Below, in pieces: positions 1 to 10,515 of a stretch of DNA of 10,515 nt. Made by a program: the position numbers and the translations under genes. The notes beneath the pieces are model-generated. The model had not been told where the DNA came from, ran no database searches, and saw only the letters and a program-made list of their open reading frames with translations. The number at the start of each line of letters is the position of its first letter. The stretch's first letter is position 1. The stretch is from an uncultured Bacillus sp. (GTDB taxonomy: Bacteria; Bacillota; Bacilli; Bacillales; DSM-1321), in contig CAKQBC010000054.1 of the NCBI GenBank assembly GCA_934215995.1, positions 1 through 10,515 of the forward strand, read 5' to 3'.

Positions 1-1500
1 ACCGTCTTCGACTATGACAATGCCTCCGCCCATCTGCTTCATTTCCTGAAAAGCGAGCAGCATATCATTTTTCTTTTTCCCGATCAGCACAATGTCGCCG
101 GTACTCGAAAAAGAGCTCGCAAATCCGCAAAGCTTGGTGGCAAACCCTTTAATGACTGTATTATTCCTCCACTTGCCGTTTCTGTCGATCAATGTGAAAT
201 AACTTTCGTCATGGTCAAACCCGAGCTCATCATAGGACATGTCCCTGGATACGGAATAAGGCTTCGTAATGACATCATTCACCATCTCTACCCCGAAAGG
301 CATTGAGAATTGCAGGTCATCGATTGAAAGGTCCCAGTCCAATTCCAAAGGCCCCAAATCATAACGATTCCAATCGATCGCGGGCATCTCCTTCTGGTTG
401 GCTCCGTCCTTGACGATCCATTTGCCTTTTGCCAGGACCGACACCGGGACCGGTTCTGCTGGGTCCTTCAAAAAGTTGATGTTGGCGACTCTTCCGGTGT
501 TGATATTCCCATGAAGATATTCAATATTATAATATTTTGCAATATTGATCGAGGCCATATTATAGGCGTCAATTTCCGGTACATTATGGTCAAGGCATAT
601 TTTTATTAAAGAACTCATTACCCCGTTTTCATAAAAAGCGGGCGAAGATCCATCCGTATTCAGGAAAAACTGATCGTAGCGGTCAATTCCGAGCATATGC
701 AATTCATCCAGGAGCTTCGGCAGGTCGGGACGGATGGACGAATGGCGCAACGATACATAGTATCCATGCATAAGCCTATTCAGCACTTCATCCCCGGTCA
801 TGGCCTCATGATCGCAATCTGCACCAAGAAGCATCATTTTCGCCAATGTCTTCTCCGAAGCACCAGGGAAATGGCCTTCAATCTTTTTCCTCATCCGCTT
901 AGTCTCCTGAATCCAATGAAGCATCATATCATCACCGTCCAGGAGCTTCGGCCAGCCGGTAAGCTCTCCCCCCTGAAGGACGGCATCATGCTCAAGCCAG
1001 GATTTAATATTCCCATGGGAAAATGTCATCTCTTCCTCATGCAGCTCGGTTTGGGCATCGAACCTGCACCACCAGTACATCGACACAGGAATATTGCGCA
1101 GCTCCTTCAGAAGCGAAAACGCTTTCTTTTTTTCCAAATGCAAAAAAAGCGCCATGTTGTCATTAATCAGTGTCGTAGTGCCTGTCTGTGATGCATATTG
1201 GGCAAATGTTTGGGGATTATATAATTGAAATGGGTGGACATGCGGCTCGATATACCCCGGCACCAGATAGTAAGAAGCACAATCGACGATTTCACAGCCT
1301 TCTGTGTTGTCCGGGTATTTAGGGCCGACGTAAACAATCCGGTCGTCATAGATCCAGATGTTTGCCTTCATCCATTTTCTTAAGGCTTGGTTCAAGTATG
1401 TTGCATTTTCGAGCAATATATGTGGTGCCCTTTCACCATCTATAACTGCGATATGCTCACGCAGATGCTTATTTTTCCATCTATAGCGCTGTTCCAGCAT
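1..1500 (-). CDS. yerA: YerA-like adenine deaminase family protein (amidohydrolase), 3' end cut by window edge
   Basis: An open frame starts with ATG at 1500 and runs without a stop to base 1, giving 500 codons; B. subtilis YerA, as I recall it, is about 580 residues, so roughly 80 C-terminal residues are missing. The start has a close ribosome site (AGAGGGGA, about 5 nt upstream). Residues 81-96 read PGYIEPHVHPFQLYNP, giving the amidohydrolase HxH metal pair H87/H89. Other family-like elements are QGGEL (E179), EGHFPG (208-213), DHEAMTG (230-236), NTDGS with D283, a GRVANINFL strand returning to the small beta domain (about 336-344), and the C-terminal GGGIVIVEDG (491-500) typical of adenine deaminases. 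Adenine deaminase hydrolyses adenine to hypoxanthine plus ammonia, in the cytoplasm. The DPHE motif of classical AdeC is replaced by INDNM (112-116), so the annotated activity is doubtful. It has its own promoter and follows the purine operon, as yerA does in B. subtilis. Family membership is confident; the substrate is not. Confidence 0.9.
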   Translation of the reverse strand, partial: MLEQRYRWKNKHLREHIAVIDGERAPHILLENATYLNQALRKWMKANIWIYDDRIVYVGPKYPDNTEGCEIVDCASYYLVPGYIEPHVHPFQLYNPQTFAQYASQTGTTTLINDNMALFLHLEKKKAFSLLKELRNIPVSMYWWCRFDAQTELHEEEMTFSHGNIKSWLEHDAVLQGGELTGWPKLLDGDDMMLHWIQETKRMRKKIEGHFPGASEKTLAKMMLLGADCDHEAMTGDEVLNRLMHGYYVSLRHSSIRPDLPKLLDELHMLGIDRYDQFFLNTDGSSPAFYENGVMSSLIKICLDHNVPEIDAYNMASINIAKYYNIEYLHGNINTGRVANINFLKDPAEPVPVSVLAKGKWIVKDGANQKEMPAIDWNRYDLGPLELDWDLSIDDLQFSMPFGVEMVNDVITKPYSVSRDMSYDELGFDHDESYFTLIDRNGKWRNNTVIKGFATKLCGFASSFSSTGDIVLIGKKKNDMLLAFQEMKQMGGGIVIVEDG

Positions 1501-1616
1501 GAACATCCCCTCTTCTCTCTGTTTTTTTATAGTTGCTCATAGATTAACATACTTTTTTTTAATCATACCATATTTAGCCTGATTTTTCAGATAAATATTG
1601 GAAGGAGACTGACAAT
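1501..1616. other. Divergent intergenic region between the yerA-like gene and the YgaP-like gene
   Basis: This 116-bp AT-rich spacer lies between two divergently transcribed genes. It contains the predicted minus-strand promoter (1562-1590), an 8-nt T tract (1553-1560) and the plus-strand ribosome site near 1601-1607. I could not find a convincing -35/-10 pair for the plus-strand gene, so its promoter is either weak, dependent on an alternative sigma factor, or not recognisable by eye. Confidence 0.6.
1562..1590 (-). promoter_or_regulatory. Predicted sigma-A promoter (extended -10) for the yerA-like gene
   Basis: On the minus strand, CTGAAA (1590-1585, 4 of 6 matches to the -35 consensus) is followed by a 17-bp spacer and TATGAT (1567-1562, 5 of 6 matches to the -10). 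The spacer ends in TGG, giving a TGn extended -10. Transcription would begin near 1555 and leave a leader of about 55 nt before the ATG at 1500, too short for a purine riboswitch. No CGAA core of a Bacillus PurR box is visible in 1501-1616, so PurR control is not supported here. This is a prediction from sequence only. Confidence 0.6.
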
Positions 1617-1913
1617 ATGAACCCGAGACCCAATATCGGCACCATCAATGCAATGATCCGGATTACATGCGGCTTAACGACACTCGCCATGGTGACGGCC
1701 AAAATGACAAGACGGCCGGGCAGCCTTTCCGATATGTTTATCGCCGCTATGGGAGCGATGAAAGTGGCGGAAGGAATTGTCCGTTATTGCCCAGTGACTG
1801 CTGCCATGCAATCCGGCATGGATTTCTCCGATGACATGGTGGACAGTATCGTAGATGATGAAGCCTTTGACGGATTTGGCATGCACAATGATTCTGCTGA
1901 TAAGAATTCATAA
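1617..1913 (+). CDS. Small YgaP-like (DUF2892-type) membrane protein
   Basis: A 98-residue protein starts at ATG 1617, with GAAGGAG at 1601-1607 (9 nt spacing), and ends at TAA 1911-1913. The N-terminal NIGTINAMIRITCGL (6-20) resembles the NIG...RI..G opening of the YgaP transmembrane domain family, and RYCPVTA (56-62) resembles its closing R.CP.... segment. Two moderately hydrophobic helices are likely, about 11-30 and 38-58, linked by a short basic turn (KMTRRPG). The tail from about 66 is acidic and methionine-rich and probably soluble. Two cysteines (C18, C58) sit one in each conserved segment. There is no rhodanese domain, which E. coli YgaP carries. It is transcribed against purD and away from the yerA-like gene, so it is not part of the purine operon. 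Its function is unknown; the family call rests on motif resemblance, and membrane placement is inferred. Confidence 0.82.
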   Translation: MNPRPNIGTINAMIRITCGLTTLAMVTAKMTRRPGSLSDMFIAAMGAMKVAEGIVRYCPVTAAMQSGMDFSDDMVDSIVDDEAFDGFGMHNDSADKNS

Positions 1914-1945
1914 AAAATAAAGGAAACAGGAGACTCCTGTTTCCT

Positions 1946-1948
<3 letters not shown>
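1914..1948 (-). terminator. Rho-independent terminator of the purine operon, overlapping the purD stop codon
   Basis: Bases 1918-1931 pair perfectly with 1935-1948 (14 bp, loop GAC). On the minus strand the hairpin begins within the purD TAA stop (1948-1946) and is followed by TTTTTTA (1917-1911), a classic intrinsic terminator. Read on the plus strand, the 3' arm ends TTTCCTTTAAT with no clean T-run, so termination of the convergent YgaP-like gene is possible but weaker. The T-run on the minus strand overlaps the stop codon of that convergent gene. Confidence 0.9.
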
Positions 1949-4766
<2,818 letters not shown>

Positions 4767-4793
4767 TGGTCGAAAAATCTCCTTTGTTATGGG

Positions 4794-5372
4794 CTAAACT
4801 CGTGTTTTCTCAAACAATATACTATTCAATACTTGCGGATACAGTTCATGCTCTGTTTCCTGTATCCTTTTCTGCAGTTCTTCCTTTGAATCACTTTCTT
4901 TGATTTCTACGGCCCTCTGGGCGATGATCGGGCCCGTGTCCATTCCTTCGTCAACATAATGAATCGTAACCCCGGTTACCTTAACCCCTGCATCGAATGC
5001 TTGCCCGATTGCATCCTTGCCCGGAAAAGAAGGAAGCAGGGATGGATGGATATTGATGATCCGTTCGGGATAAGCCTGCAGCAAAGTATCGCCGATCAAA
5101 CGCATATAGCCGGCCAAAACAATCCACTCCACGTCCCTTTCCTGCAGGTGTTTGACAATTTCGGACTCAAAAGCGGCCTTTGTTTCATAATCCTTCGCTG
5201 AAAATGAGAAGAGCTCGAAACCCTCTTTTTTTGCACGCTCGATCACGTATGCACCGGGACGGTCGCAAACAACAAGGGATATTTCTGCATCAAGGCTCCC
5301 GGTACGGGCTGCGTCCGCAATGCTTTGAAAGTTGCTGCCGTTCCCGGAAGCGAATACCGCAATTTTCTTCAT
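4794..5372 (-). CDS. purN: Phosphoribosylglycinamide formyltransferase (folate-dependent GAR transformylase)
   Basis: PurN transfers a formyl group from 10-formyltetrahydrofolate to GAR, giving FGAR, the third step of the pathway. The 192-residue protein is normal for the family. It starts MKKIAVFASGNGSNFQ, with the phosphate-binding loop GNGSN (10-14). The catalytic asparagine and histidine lie in INIHPSLLPSFPG (N107, H109), and the catalytic aspartate is D145 in DEGMDTGPI (141-149). The ATG at 5372 follows GGAGGAA (5381-5387), which lies inside the end of purM, and the purM stop is only 4 nt upstream, so translation is probably coupled. It ends with TAG at 4794-4796. Confidence 0.97.
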   Translation of the reverse strand: MKKIAVFASGNGSNFQSIADAARTGSLDAEISLVVCDRPGAYVIERAKKEGFELFSFSAKDYETKAAFESEIVKHLQERDVEWIVLAGYMRLIGDTLLQAYPERIINIHPSLLPSFPGKDAIGQAFDAGVKVTGVTIHYVDEGMDTGPIIAQRAVEIKESDSKEELQKRIQETEHELYPQVLNSILFEKTRV

Positions 5373-5376
5373 GGCA

Positions 5377-6405
5377 TCAGTTCCTCCAATGGACTCCCGG
5401 ATTATTCACAACTGTTCCGATTACATACGCCCGCTCTCCTCTATCATTCAAGTAATCGGCCAGCGCTTCCGCCTCTTCCGCCGCTATGACCAATGCCATG
5501 CCGATGCCCATATTGAAGATATTGTACATATCGTCTTCCTCGATCTTTCCTTCAGATTGAATCAGCTTGAAGATAGGCGGGATATCCCATGTGCCCTTCT
5601 CGATTTCAACTCCTGTCTCACGAGGGAGCATGCGCGGAATGTTTTCAATAAAGCCGCCGCCCGTTATATGTGCCATACCTTTGACCGAAAATTGTTCGAG
5701 TGCCCCTAAAACCGGCTTCACATATATTTTCGTCGGCTTCAGCAATTCATCCCCAAGGGTGCATCCAAGCGTTTCATCGAAAGTGTGAAGGTCTCTTTTC
5801 CCATCCTCAAGCAAAACCTTGCGGACAAGCGAGTAGCCGTTACTGTGGATTCCGCTTGAAGCAAGGCCAATTAACATATCGCCTTCGCGGATTGAATCCC
5901 CTGTCACCAGCCGTGATTTCTCGCAGGCTCCGACTGCAAAGCCGGCCAGATCATATTCTTCAGCGCCGTACATGCCCGGCATTTCCGCCGTTTCGCCTCC
6001 GATCAGCGCAGCCCCCGCTTGTTCACATCCTGCGGCAACTCCTTTCACAATTGCTTCGAGTTTGTCAGGTTCTGCCTTTCCGCAGGCAATATAATCAAGA
6101 AAATAAATCGGTTCGGCGCCTTGCACGACAATATCGTTCACGCACATCGCAACGCAGTCTATCCCAATCGTATCATGCCGATCCATCTGAAAGGCAATCA
6201 TCAGCTTTGTCCCGACCCCGTCAGTGCCGGAGACGAGCACCGGCTCCTTAAGCTTCAGTGAACTGAGGTCAAACATGCCGCCGAAGCCGCCAAGGCCGCT
6301 CATGGCACCGGGACGGAAAGTTTTTTCCACATGTCTCTTCATTTTGTTTACGGCTTCATAGCCCGCTTCTATATCGACACCTGCTTGTTTATATGCGTTT
6401 GCCAT
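5377..6405 (-). CDS. purM: Phosphoribosylformylglycinamidine cyclo-ligase (AIR synthetase)
   Basis: PurM closes the imidazole ring of FGAM with ATP to give AIR. The protein has 342 residues, close to the usual length of about 345. Key segments are [10 protein letters not shown] (59-68), the [10 protein letters not shown] helix (83-92), [11 protein letters not shown] (136-146) and the late [13 protein letters not shown] motif of the ATP-binding PurM/PurL superfamily fold. The ATG at 6405 has AGAGGAG (6413-6419) at 7 nt spacing. It is preceded by the widest gap in the operon here (55 nt after purF) and followed by purN after 4 nt. No missing residues or breaks were seen. Confidence 0.98.
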   Translation of the reverse strand: MANAYKQAGVDIEAGYEAVNKMKRHVEKTFRPGAMSGLGGFGGMFDLSSLKLKEPVLVSGTDGVGTKLMIAFQMDRHDTIGIDCVAMCVNDIVVQGAEPIYFLDYIACGKAEPDKLEAIVKGVAAGCEQAGAALIGGETAEMPGMYGAEEYDLAGFAVGACEKSRLVTGDSIREGDMLIGLASSGIHSNGYSLVRKVLLEDGKRDLHTFDETLGCTLGDELLKPTKIYVKPVLGALEQFSVKGMAHITGGGFIENIPRMLPRETGVEIEKGTWDIPPIFKLIQSEGKIEEDDMYNIFNMGIGMALVIAAEEAEALADYLNDRGERAYVIGTVVNNPGVHWRN

Positions 6406-6460
6406 CCGATCGCTCCTCTTACTTTGTTATATGTGAATCTCACAGCGCAACGGAAACCGT
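6406..6460 (-). other. purF-purM spacer with two tandem small hairpins
   Basis: This 55-nt gap contains two short inverted repeats: AACGG-AAA-CCGTT (6449-6461, beginning at the last base of the purF stop) and TGTGA-ATC-TCACA (6432-6444), separated by GCGC. Each makes a 5-bp stem with a 3-nt loop. Neither is followed by a T-run, so neither is a terminator. The purM ribosome site lies at 6413-6419. Confidence 0.5.
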
Positions 6461-7879
6461 TCATACCTTCGCCGGCGATCGAATTCCATCCATTGCCGAA
6501 AAAATTTCTGTCGGATATTCCCCGGTGAAGCAAGCCATGCACTGGCCGCCGGTTTCTCCCGGGAAAGGCCTTCCGATTGCTTCCACCAAGCCTTCGGGGC
6601 TAAGGAAAGTCAATGAATCGGCTTCAATCATCACCCTGATTTCTTCAACCGACAGCTGGGATGCTATCAATTCATCAGGTGATGAAGTATCAATTCCATA
6701 GAAGCATGGATTCTTGATCGGCGGGGAGCTGATTACAACATGCACTTCTTTAGCGCCCGCTTCCTTCAGCATCCTCACAATCCGCCTGCTCGTTGTTCCC
6801 CTTACGATGGAGTCATCGACCATGATGACTCGCTTGCCTTCGACGACTCCCCTGACCGGGGACAGCTTCATTTTGACCCCTTGCTCACGAAGCGCCTGGG
6901 ACGGCTGGATGAACGTTCTCCCGACATATCGGTTTTTGATGAGGCCCATCTCATAAGGAATTCCTGCCGTTTCAGCGTATCCTATGGCTGCCGATATGCT
7001 CGAATCGGGTACGCCGGTCACAACATCGGCATCTATCAATGCTTCCATTGCAAGCCGTTTGCCGAGGTTTTTCCGGGCAGTATGGACATTTATTCCGTCA
7101 ATGTTGCTGTCCGGCCTCGAAAAGTACACATATTCCATGGCGCACATCGCCCGTTTTTGCGACATCGCAAACCGTTCCGACTGCACGCCGTCATCGTTGA
7201 TAATCAGCATTTCCCCCGGCTCCACATCGCGCACAAATTCCGCACCGATCAAATCAAGCGCGCATGTTTCGGAAGCGACAACATATGCGTCCCCGAGCTT
7301 CCCGAGTGACAGTGGGCGAAGGCCATATGGATCCATGGCTACGATCATTTCACGTTCTCCCATGACAAGAAATGCATATGCCCCTTTGACAAGGCTTAAG
7401 GCATTTTTGACACGGTTCTTCAAAGAGGAAAAGCCGGCGCGCCTGATCAGATGCGCCACTACCTCCGTATCGGAAGTCGTCTGGAAGATGCTCCCCTGTG
7501 CTTCAAGCTGCGTCTTCAGCTGGGTGGCATTGATCAAGTTTCCGTTATGGGCCAGCGCCATGCTGTCTTCTTGAAAATGGAACAGAAGCGGCTGGACGTT
7601 TTCATAGCCTCCCCCGCCGGCTGTCGCATAGCGGACATGCCCTATAGCTGCCTGGCCGTTGATGTCCTTCATTCTCTCCTCTGTGAAAACCTCTGCCACA
7701 AGGCCCTCTCCTTTAACTCCGATCAGTTTATGATCCTTGTTCAGCACCATGCCTGCGCCTTCCTGGCCGCGATGCTGCAGGCTGTGAAGCCCATAATAGG
7801 TCAGCTGTGCTGCTTCTGGATGGCCCCAGACCCCGAAAACGCCGCATTCTTCATTCAATCCCTTTAGTTCAGCAAGCAT
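6461..7879 (-). CDS. purF: Amidophosphoribosyltransferase (glutamine PRPP amidotransferase)
   Basis: PurF makes 5-phosphoribosylamine from PRPP and glutamine, the committed and nucleotide-inhibited first step. With the ATG at 7879 it has 472 residues. Residues 1-11 ([11 protein letters not shown]) match the propeptide of the Bacillus enzyme; C12 would become the N-terminal nucleophile after cleavage. The Ntn glutaminase domain shows [13 protein letters not shown] (31-43), [10 protein letters not shown] (80-89) and HNGNL (111-115). The phosphoribosyltransferase domain has the PRPP loop [13 protein letters not shown] (354-366). Four cysteines suited to the oxygen-sensitive 4Fe-4S cluster are present: C246, C392, C447 and C450. 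A TTG at 7897 would add six residues, but would abolish the propeptide match; AAAGGAG (7887-7893) points to 7879. It overlaps the purL end by 16 nt, suggesting translational coupling. Confidence 0.97.
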   Translation of the reverse strand: MLAELKGLNEECGVFGVWGHPEAAQLTYYGLHSLQHRGQEGAGMVLNKDHKLIGVKGEGLVAEVFTEERMKDINGQAAIGHVRYATAGGGGYENVQPLLFHFQEDSMALAHNGNLINATQLKTQLEAQGSIFQTTSDTEVVAHLIRRAGFSSLKNRVKNALSLVKGAYAFLVMGEREMIVAMDPYGLRPLSLGKLGDAYVVASETCALDLIGAEFVRDVEPGEMLIINDDGVQSERFAMSQKRAMCAMEYVYFSRPDSNIDGINVHTARKNLGKRLAMEALIDADVVTGVPDSSISAAIGYAETAGIPYEMGLIKNRYVGRTFIQPSQALREQGVKMKLSPVRGVVEGKRVIMVDDSIVRGTTSRRIVRMLKEAGAKEVHVVISSPPIKNPCFYGIDTSSPDELIASQLSVEEIRVMIEADSLTFLSPEGLVEAIGRPFPGETGGQCMACFTGEYPTEIFSAMDGIRSPAKV

Positions 7880-10086
7880 GGAATGGCTCCTTTCCAAACC
7901 TCCTTGAGATCTTGAACATCCGTTTCCAGGAGGGTCACGTTTCTGTCATTCACAATCTTCAATGCCGGTTCTTCCGTTACTTCTCCGATAAGGATTGCAT
8001 CTTCCACCAACGATTCGAATGTCTCTCTTTGATTCTGCGGTACTGAGAGCAGGAATCTGGATTGTGTTTCACTGAACAGTTCCGCTGTTTCGTCACCTTC
8101 CAGTTTCACGTAAGCACCGAGCTTTCTATCTCCAAACAGGGATTCAGCCAAAGCAACCGCCAATCCTCCCTCCGCTAGGTCATGTGCAGATGAAACAACG
8201 CCTTTCCGGATTGCCGCCAGTATTTGCTGCTGGCGCTTTTTTTCCACCTCCAGATCAATTGAAGGCGCCGGGCCGAATATTTCCTTATGAAGCACCTTTT
8301 GGAGTTCTGTGCCTCCCCATTCCTCTTTCGCACAGCCGACCACATAAATCGAATCGCCGGCTTTTTTGAAGTGCTGGGTTGTGATATGCGCATGGTCCTG
8401 TATAAGGCCCACCATCCCAATGACCGGAGTCGGATACACCGCTTCCCCATTCGTTTCATTGTATAAAGAAACATTCCCCCCAATGACCGGGGTTGAGAGG
8501 GTCCTGCATGCTTCGCTCATGCCGTCTGCCGCCTTTTCAATCTGCCAGAATATCTCCGGTTTTTCAGGATTCCCGAAGTTCAGGCAGTCTGTAATCGCCA
8601 AAGGCTCAGCTCCTGAACAAACAATATTCCTCGCCGCCTCCGCAACCGCAATTTTCCCTCCCGTTTCCGGATCCAAGTAAATGTAGCGGGAATTGCAGTC
8701 GGTCGTCATTGCCAGCGCTTTGTCCGTTTCCCGTATTCTGATTACAGCCGCATCGGAGCCTGGAGCGACCACCGTATTTGTCCGGACCATATAGTCATAT
8801 TGATCGTATACCCATTCTTTGCTCGCAATGGTCGGCTGTGCAAGGAGTACTTTTAAGGCGGCTTCATAATCATGGATTGTAGGTGTATCAAGTTTCATGT
8901 TTTGATATTGCCTGAAACGGGCAGGCTCTGAAGACGGCTTATTGTACACCGGCGCATCTTCAGCGAGCGCATCAACGGGCACATCGGCCACAACCTCGCC
9001 TTTATGGATCAGGCGAAGATGCTTATCATCCGTCACTTTGCCGATTGCCACAGCTTCGAGCCCATACTTGGAAAAAAGGGTTGCAATCTCCTGCTCGCGC
9101 CCTTTTTTCACGACGATCAGCATCCTCTCCTGCGATTCGGACAGCATCATTTCGTAAGCGGTCATCCCTGTTTCACGCTGCGGGACCAAATCCAGGTCCA
9201 TTTCGATACCGGATCCGGCTTTGCTCGCCATTTCAGCAGATGAACTTGTTAATCCTGCTGCTCCCATATCCTGAATGCCGACCAGCGCATCGGAGTGCAC
9301 CAGTTCCAGGCATGCTTCAAGAAGCAGCTTTTCCATGAAGGGATCCCCGACCTGGACGGCCGGGCGGTTATCGCCGGACGTTTCCGTCAGTTCCTCTGAT
9401 GCGAATGTTGCGCCGTGAATGCCATCCCGGCCCGTTTTCGCACCGACATACATGACCGTGTTGCCGACACCGTGCGCCTGGCCCTTCTTAATGTCCTTAT
9501 GGTCGATCAGCCCGACGCACATAGCGTTCACAAGCGGGTTTCCTTTATAGCAGTCTTCGAACTGCACTTCCCCTCCGACAGTCGGGATCCCGATGCAGTT
9601 TCCGTACCCGGCAATCCCTGCCACGACTTCCCTGAACAAATATTTCACATGGGCGTCTTCAAGCTCGCCGAAGCGCAGCGAGTTTAATAGGGCGATCGGG
9701 CGCGCACCCATCGAAAAGACGTCGCGGATGATTCCGCCGACACCGGTTGCCGCTCCTTGATAAGGTTCGATGGCTGACGGATGGTTATGGGATTCAATTT
9801 TGAAAACAACCGCCTGGCCATCGCCGATATCCACGATTCCAGCGCCTTCCCCGGGACCCTGAAGCACTTTTTCACCGGTTACGGGAAACTTTTTTAATAC
9901 TGGCTTGGAGTTTTTATAAGAACAATGTTCAGACCACATAACGGAGAACAATCCAAGTTCCGTGTAATTCGGGAGGCGGCCGAGAATAGCCGCCACCATG
10001 TTGAATTCCTCAGTTGACAGTCCCATTTCGGCATATAGATTCTCTGCCTTGATTTGCTCCGGACTTGGTTCAAGCAGTAACGACAT
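7864..10086 (-). CDS. purL: Phosphoribosylformylglycinamidine synthase, large subunit
   Basis: This is the short, Bacillus-type PurL (740 residues), the ATP-dependent synthetase part of FGAM synthase, working with the glutaminase PurQ and the small bridging subunit PurS. It converts FGAR to FGAM. It starts [18 protein letters not shown], like the B. subtilis protein. Seen motifs are [11 protein letters not shown] (51-61, active-site histidine), [10 protein letters not shown] (74-83), [21 protein letters not shown] (98-118), [26 protein letters not shown]-type [16 protein letters not shown] near the second half, and [17 protein letters not shown] in the C-terminal PurM-like repeat. It lacks the N-terminal PurS-like and C-terminal glutaminase domains of the large enterobacterial form. 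The ATG at 10086 has GGAGGGAA (10091-10098). It overlaps purQ by 17 nt and purF by 16 nt. Confidence 0.98.
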   Translation of the reverse strand: MSLLLEPSPEQIKAENLYAEMGLSTEEFNMVAAILGRLPNYTELGLFSVMWSEHCSYKNSKPVLKKFPVTGEKVLQGPGEGAGIVDIGDGQAVVFKIESHNHPSAIEPYQGAATGVGGIIRDVFSMGARPIALLNSLRFGELEDAHVKYLFREVVAGIAGYGNCIGIPTVGGEVQFEDCYKGNPLVNAMCVGLIDHKDIKKGQAHGVGNTVMYVGAKTGRDGIHGATFASEELTETSGDNRPAVQVGDPFMEKLLLEACLELVHSDALVGIQDMGAAGLTSSSAEMASKAGSGIEMDLDLVPQRETGMTAYEMMLSESQERMLIVVKKGREQEIATLFSKYGLEAVAIGKVTDDKHLRLIHKGEVVADVPVDALAEDAPVYNKPSSEPARFRQYQNMKLDTPTIHDYEAALKVLLAQPTIASKEWVYDQYDYMVRTNTVVAPGSDAAVIRIRETDKALAMTTDCNSRYIYLDPETGGKIAVAEAARNIVCSGAEPLAITDCLNFGNPEKPEIFWQIEKAADGMSEACRTLSTPVIGGNVSLYNETNGEAVYPTPVIGMVGLIQDHAHITTQHFKKAGDSIYVVGCAKEEWGGTELQKVLHKEIFGPAPSIDLEVEKKRQQQILAAIRKGVVSSAHDLAEGGLAVALAESLFGDRKLGAYVKLEGDETAELFSETQSRFLLSVPQNQRETFESLVEDAILIGEVTEEPALKIVNDRNVTLLETDVQDLKEVWKGAIPCLLN
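7887..7893 (-). promoter_or_regulatory. purF ribosome binding site within the purL coding end
   Basis: AAAGGAG on the minus strand, 7 nt before the ATG at 7879, lies inside the last codons of purL. It decides the purF start in favour of 7879 over the in-frame TTG at 7897, which agrees with the propeptide-Cys arrangement of Bacillus PurF. Confidence 0.8.
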
Positions 10087-10515
10087 GTGATTCCCTCCAC
10101 TGTTTCACGATAGATTTGAATAATGCGAGCCCATCCTTGCTCCCAAGCAATGCATCAACTGCCCGCTCGGGGTGAGGCATCATGCCGAGTACATTTCCTG
10201 TTTCATTTATGATCCCGGCTATATCTGCCAGGCTTCCATTCGGATTAGTGCCTTTATATGTGAAGACAATTCGGTTATTGTCCTGCAGCTTCTGCAATGT
10301 TTCCCGGTCGCAATAATAATTCCCTTCCCCATGGGCAATCGGGATCATGATTGTTTCCTTTTCCCCATATTGGTTCGTAAACATTGTCCGGTTATTTTCC
10401 ACCTGCAGTTCCACTTGGCGGCAGATGAAATGGAGGCTTTCGTTCCGCCTCATCGCACCGGGCAGCAGGCCCGCCTCCAATAGAATCTGGAACCCGTTGC
10501 AGACTCCGAGGACCG
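10070..10515 (-). CDS. purQ: Phosphoribosylformylglycinamidine synthase, glutaminase subunit (5' end outside window)
   Basis: PurQ is the class I glutamine amidotransferase that supplies ammonia to PurL for FGAM formation. The reading frame is open to the right edge: 147 residues are visible of an expected 225 or so, and the first 80 or so are missing. The visible part begins [19 protein letters not shown], which includes the nucleophilic cysteine (codon 10501-10499) in its GVCNGFQ elbow. Near the C-terminus [10 protein letters not shown] supplies the histidine and glutamate of the triad. [14 protein letters not shown] (just before) is the usual PurQ segment. It ends with TGA at 10072-10070, 17 nt inside purL. 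The next operon genes (purS, purC and so on) are expected beyond 10515. Confidence 0.97.
   Translation of the reverse strand, partial: VLGVCNGFQILLEAGLLPGAMRRNESLHFICRQVELQVENNRTMFTNQYGEKETIMIPIAHGEGNYYCDRETLQKLQDNNRIVFTYKGTNPNGSLADIAGIINETGNVLGMMPHPERAVDALLGSKDGLALFKSIVKQWRESHVVTA
10091..10098 (-). promoter_or_regulatory. purL ribosome binding site within the purQ coding end
   Basis: GGAGGGAA on the minus strand lies inside the last codons of purQ, with the GGAGG core 7 nt before the purL ATG at 10086. Its position within purQ fits translational coupling of the two subunits of the same enzyme. Confidence 0.75.

Noticed and set aside
697..1191. 164-codon plus-strand open frame
   Set aside because: It lies opposite the yerA-like gene, whose translation matches its family along its length; the plus-strand product resembles nothing recognisable.
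1579..1590. CTGATTTTTCAG inverted repeat in the divergent spacer
   Set aside because: Only a 4-bp stem overlapping the predicted -35; too short to call an operator or terminator.
1501..1616. Riboswitch or PurR box upstream of the yerA-like gene
   Set aside because: The predicted leader is only about 55 nt and AT-rich with no aptamer-like structure, and no CGAA core of a PurR box is seen.
5700..6251. 183-codon plus-strand open frame opposite purM
   Set aside because: Arg/Gln/Pro/Ser-rich shadow of a conserved minus-strand gene with no initiation signal.
7880..7897. Upstream TTG start for purF adding MERSHS
   Set aside because: AAAGGAG at 7887-7893 serves ATG 7879, which yields the 11-residue propeptide before Cys12 known in Bacillus PurF.

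Overview
This window is the downstream two-thirds of a de novo purine biosynthesis operon from a low-to-moderate-GC Gram-positive bacterium, almost certainly Bacillaceae. The evidence is the gene order purQ-purL-purF-purM-purN-purH-purD on the minus strand, the Bacillus-type short PurL with a separate PurQ, a PurF with an 11-residue propeptide and four Fe-S cysteines, strong GGAGG-type ribosome binding sites, and a YerA-type deaminase-like gene just beyond purD. The genus cannot be fixed from the sequence alone.

Layout, following transcription from right to left: purQ (3' part only, cut by the right edge), purL, purF, purM, purN, purH and purD occupy about 10515 to 1946 with essentially no spare DNA. 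purQ/purL overlap by 17 nt and purL/purF by 16 nt. The remaining gaps are 55 nt (purF-purM), 4 nt (purM-purN), 27 nt (purN-purH) and 16 nt (purH-purD). A long perfect hairpin followed by a T-run on the minus strand overlaps the purD stop codon and ends the operon. The operon promoter and any PurR or guanine-riboswitch control would lie upstream of purE, outside the window.

Beyond the terminator, a 98-codon gene on the plus strand (1617-1913) encodes a small YgaP-like (DUF2892-type) membrane protein. It converges on purD and diverges from the last gene, a minus-strand YerA-like member of the adenine deaminase family (500 codons visible, its 3' end cut by the left edge). The 116-bp region between these two divergent genes holds a good extended -10 promoter for the deaminase-like gene.

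Together the pur genes cover PRPP to phosphoribosylamine (PurF), then GAR (PurD), FGAR (PurN), FGAM (PurQ+PurL, with PurS expected outside the window), AIR (PurM), and finally AICAR to IMP (PurH). The YerA-like protein is presumably linked to purine or amidohydrolase metabolism, but it differs from classical adenine deaminase at one metal-site motif. All genes visible are intact within the window. I saw no mobile element, tRNA, rRNA, CRISPR array or phage-like region, and no evidence of a previously undescribed system; most of the region is ordinary and well conserved.
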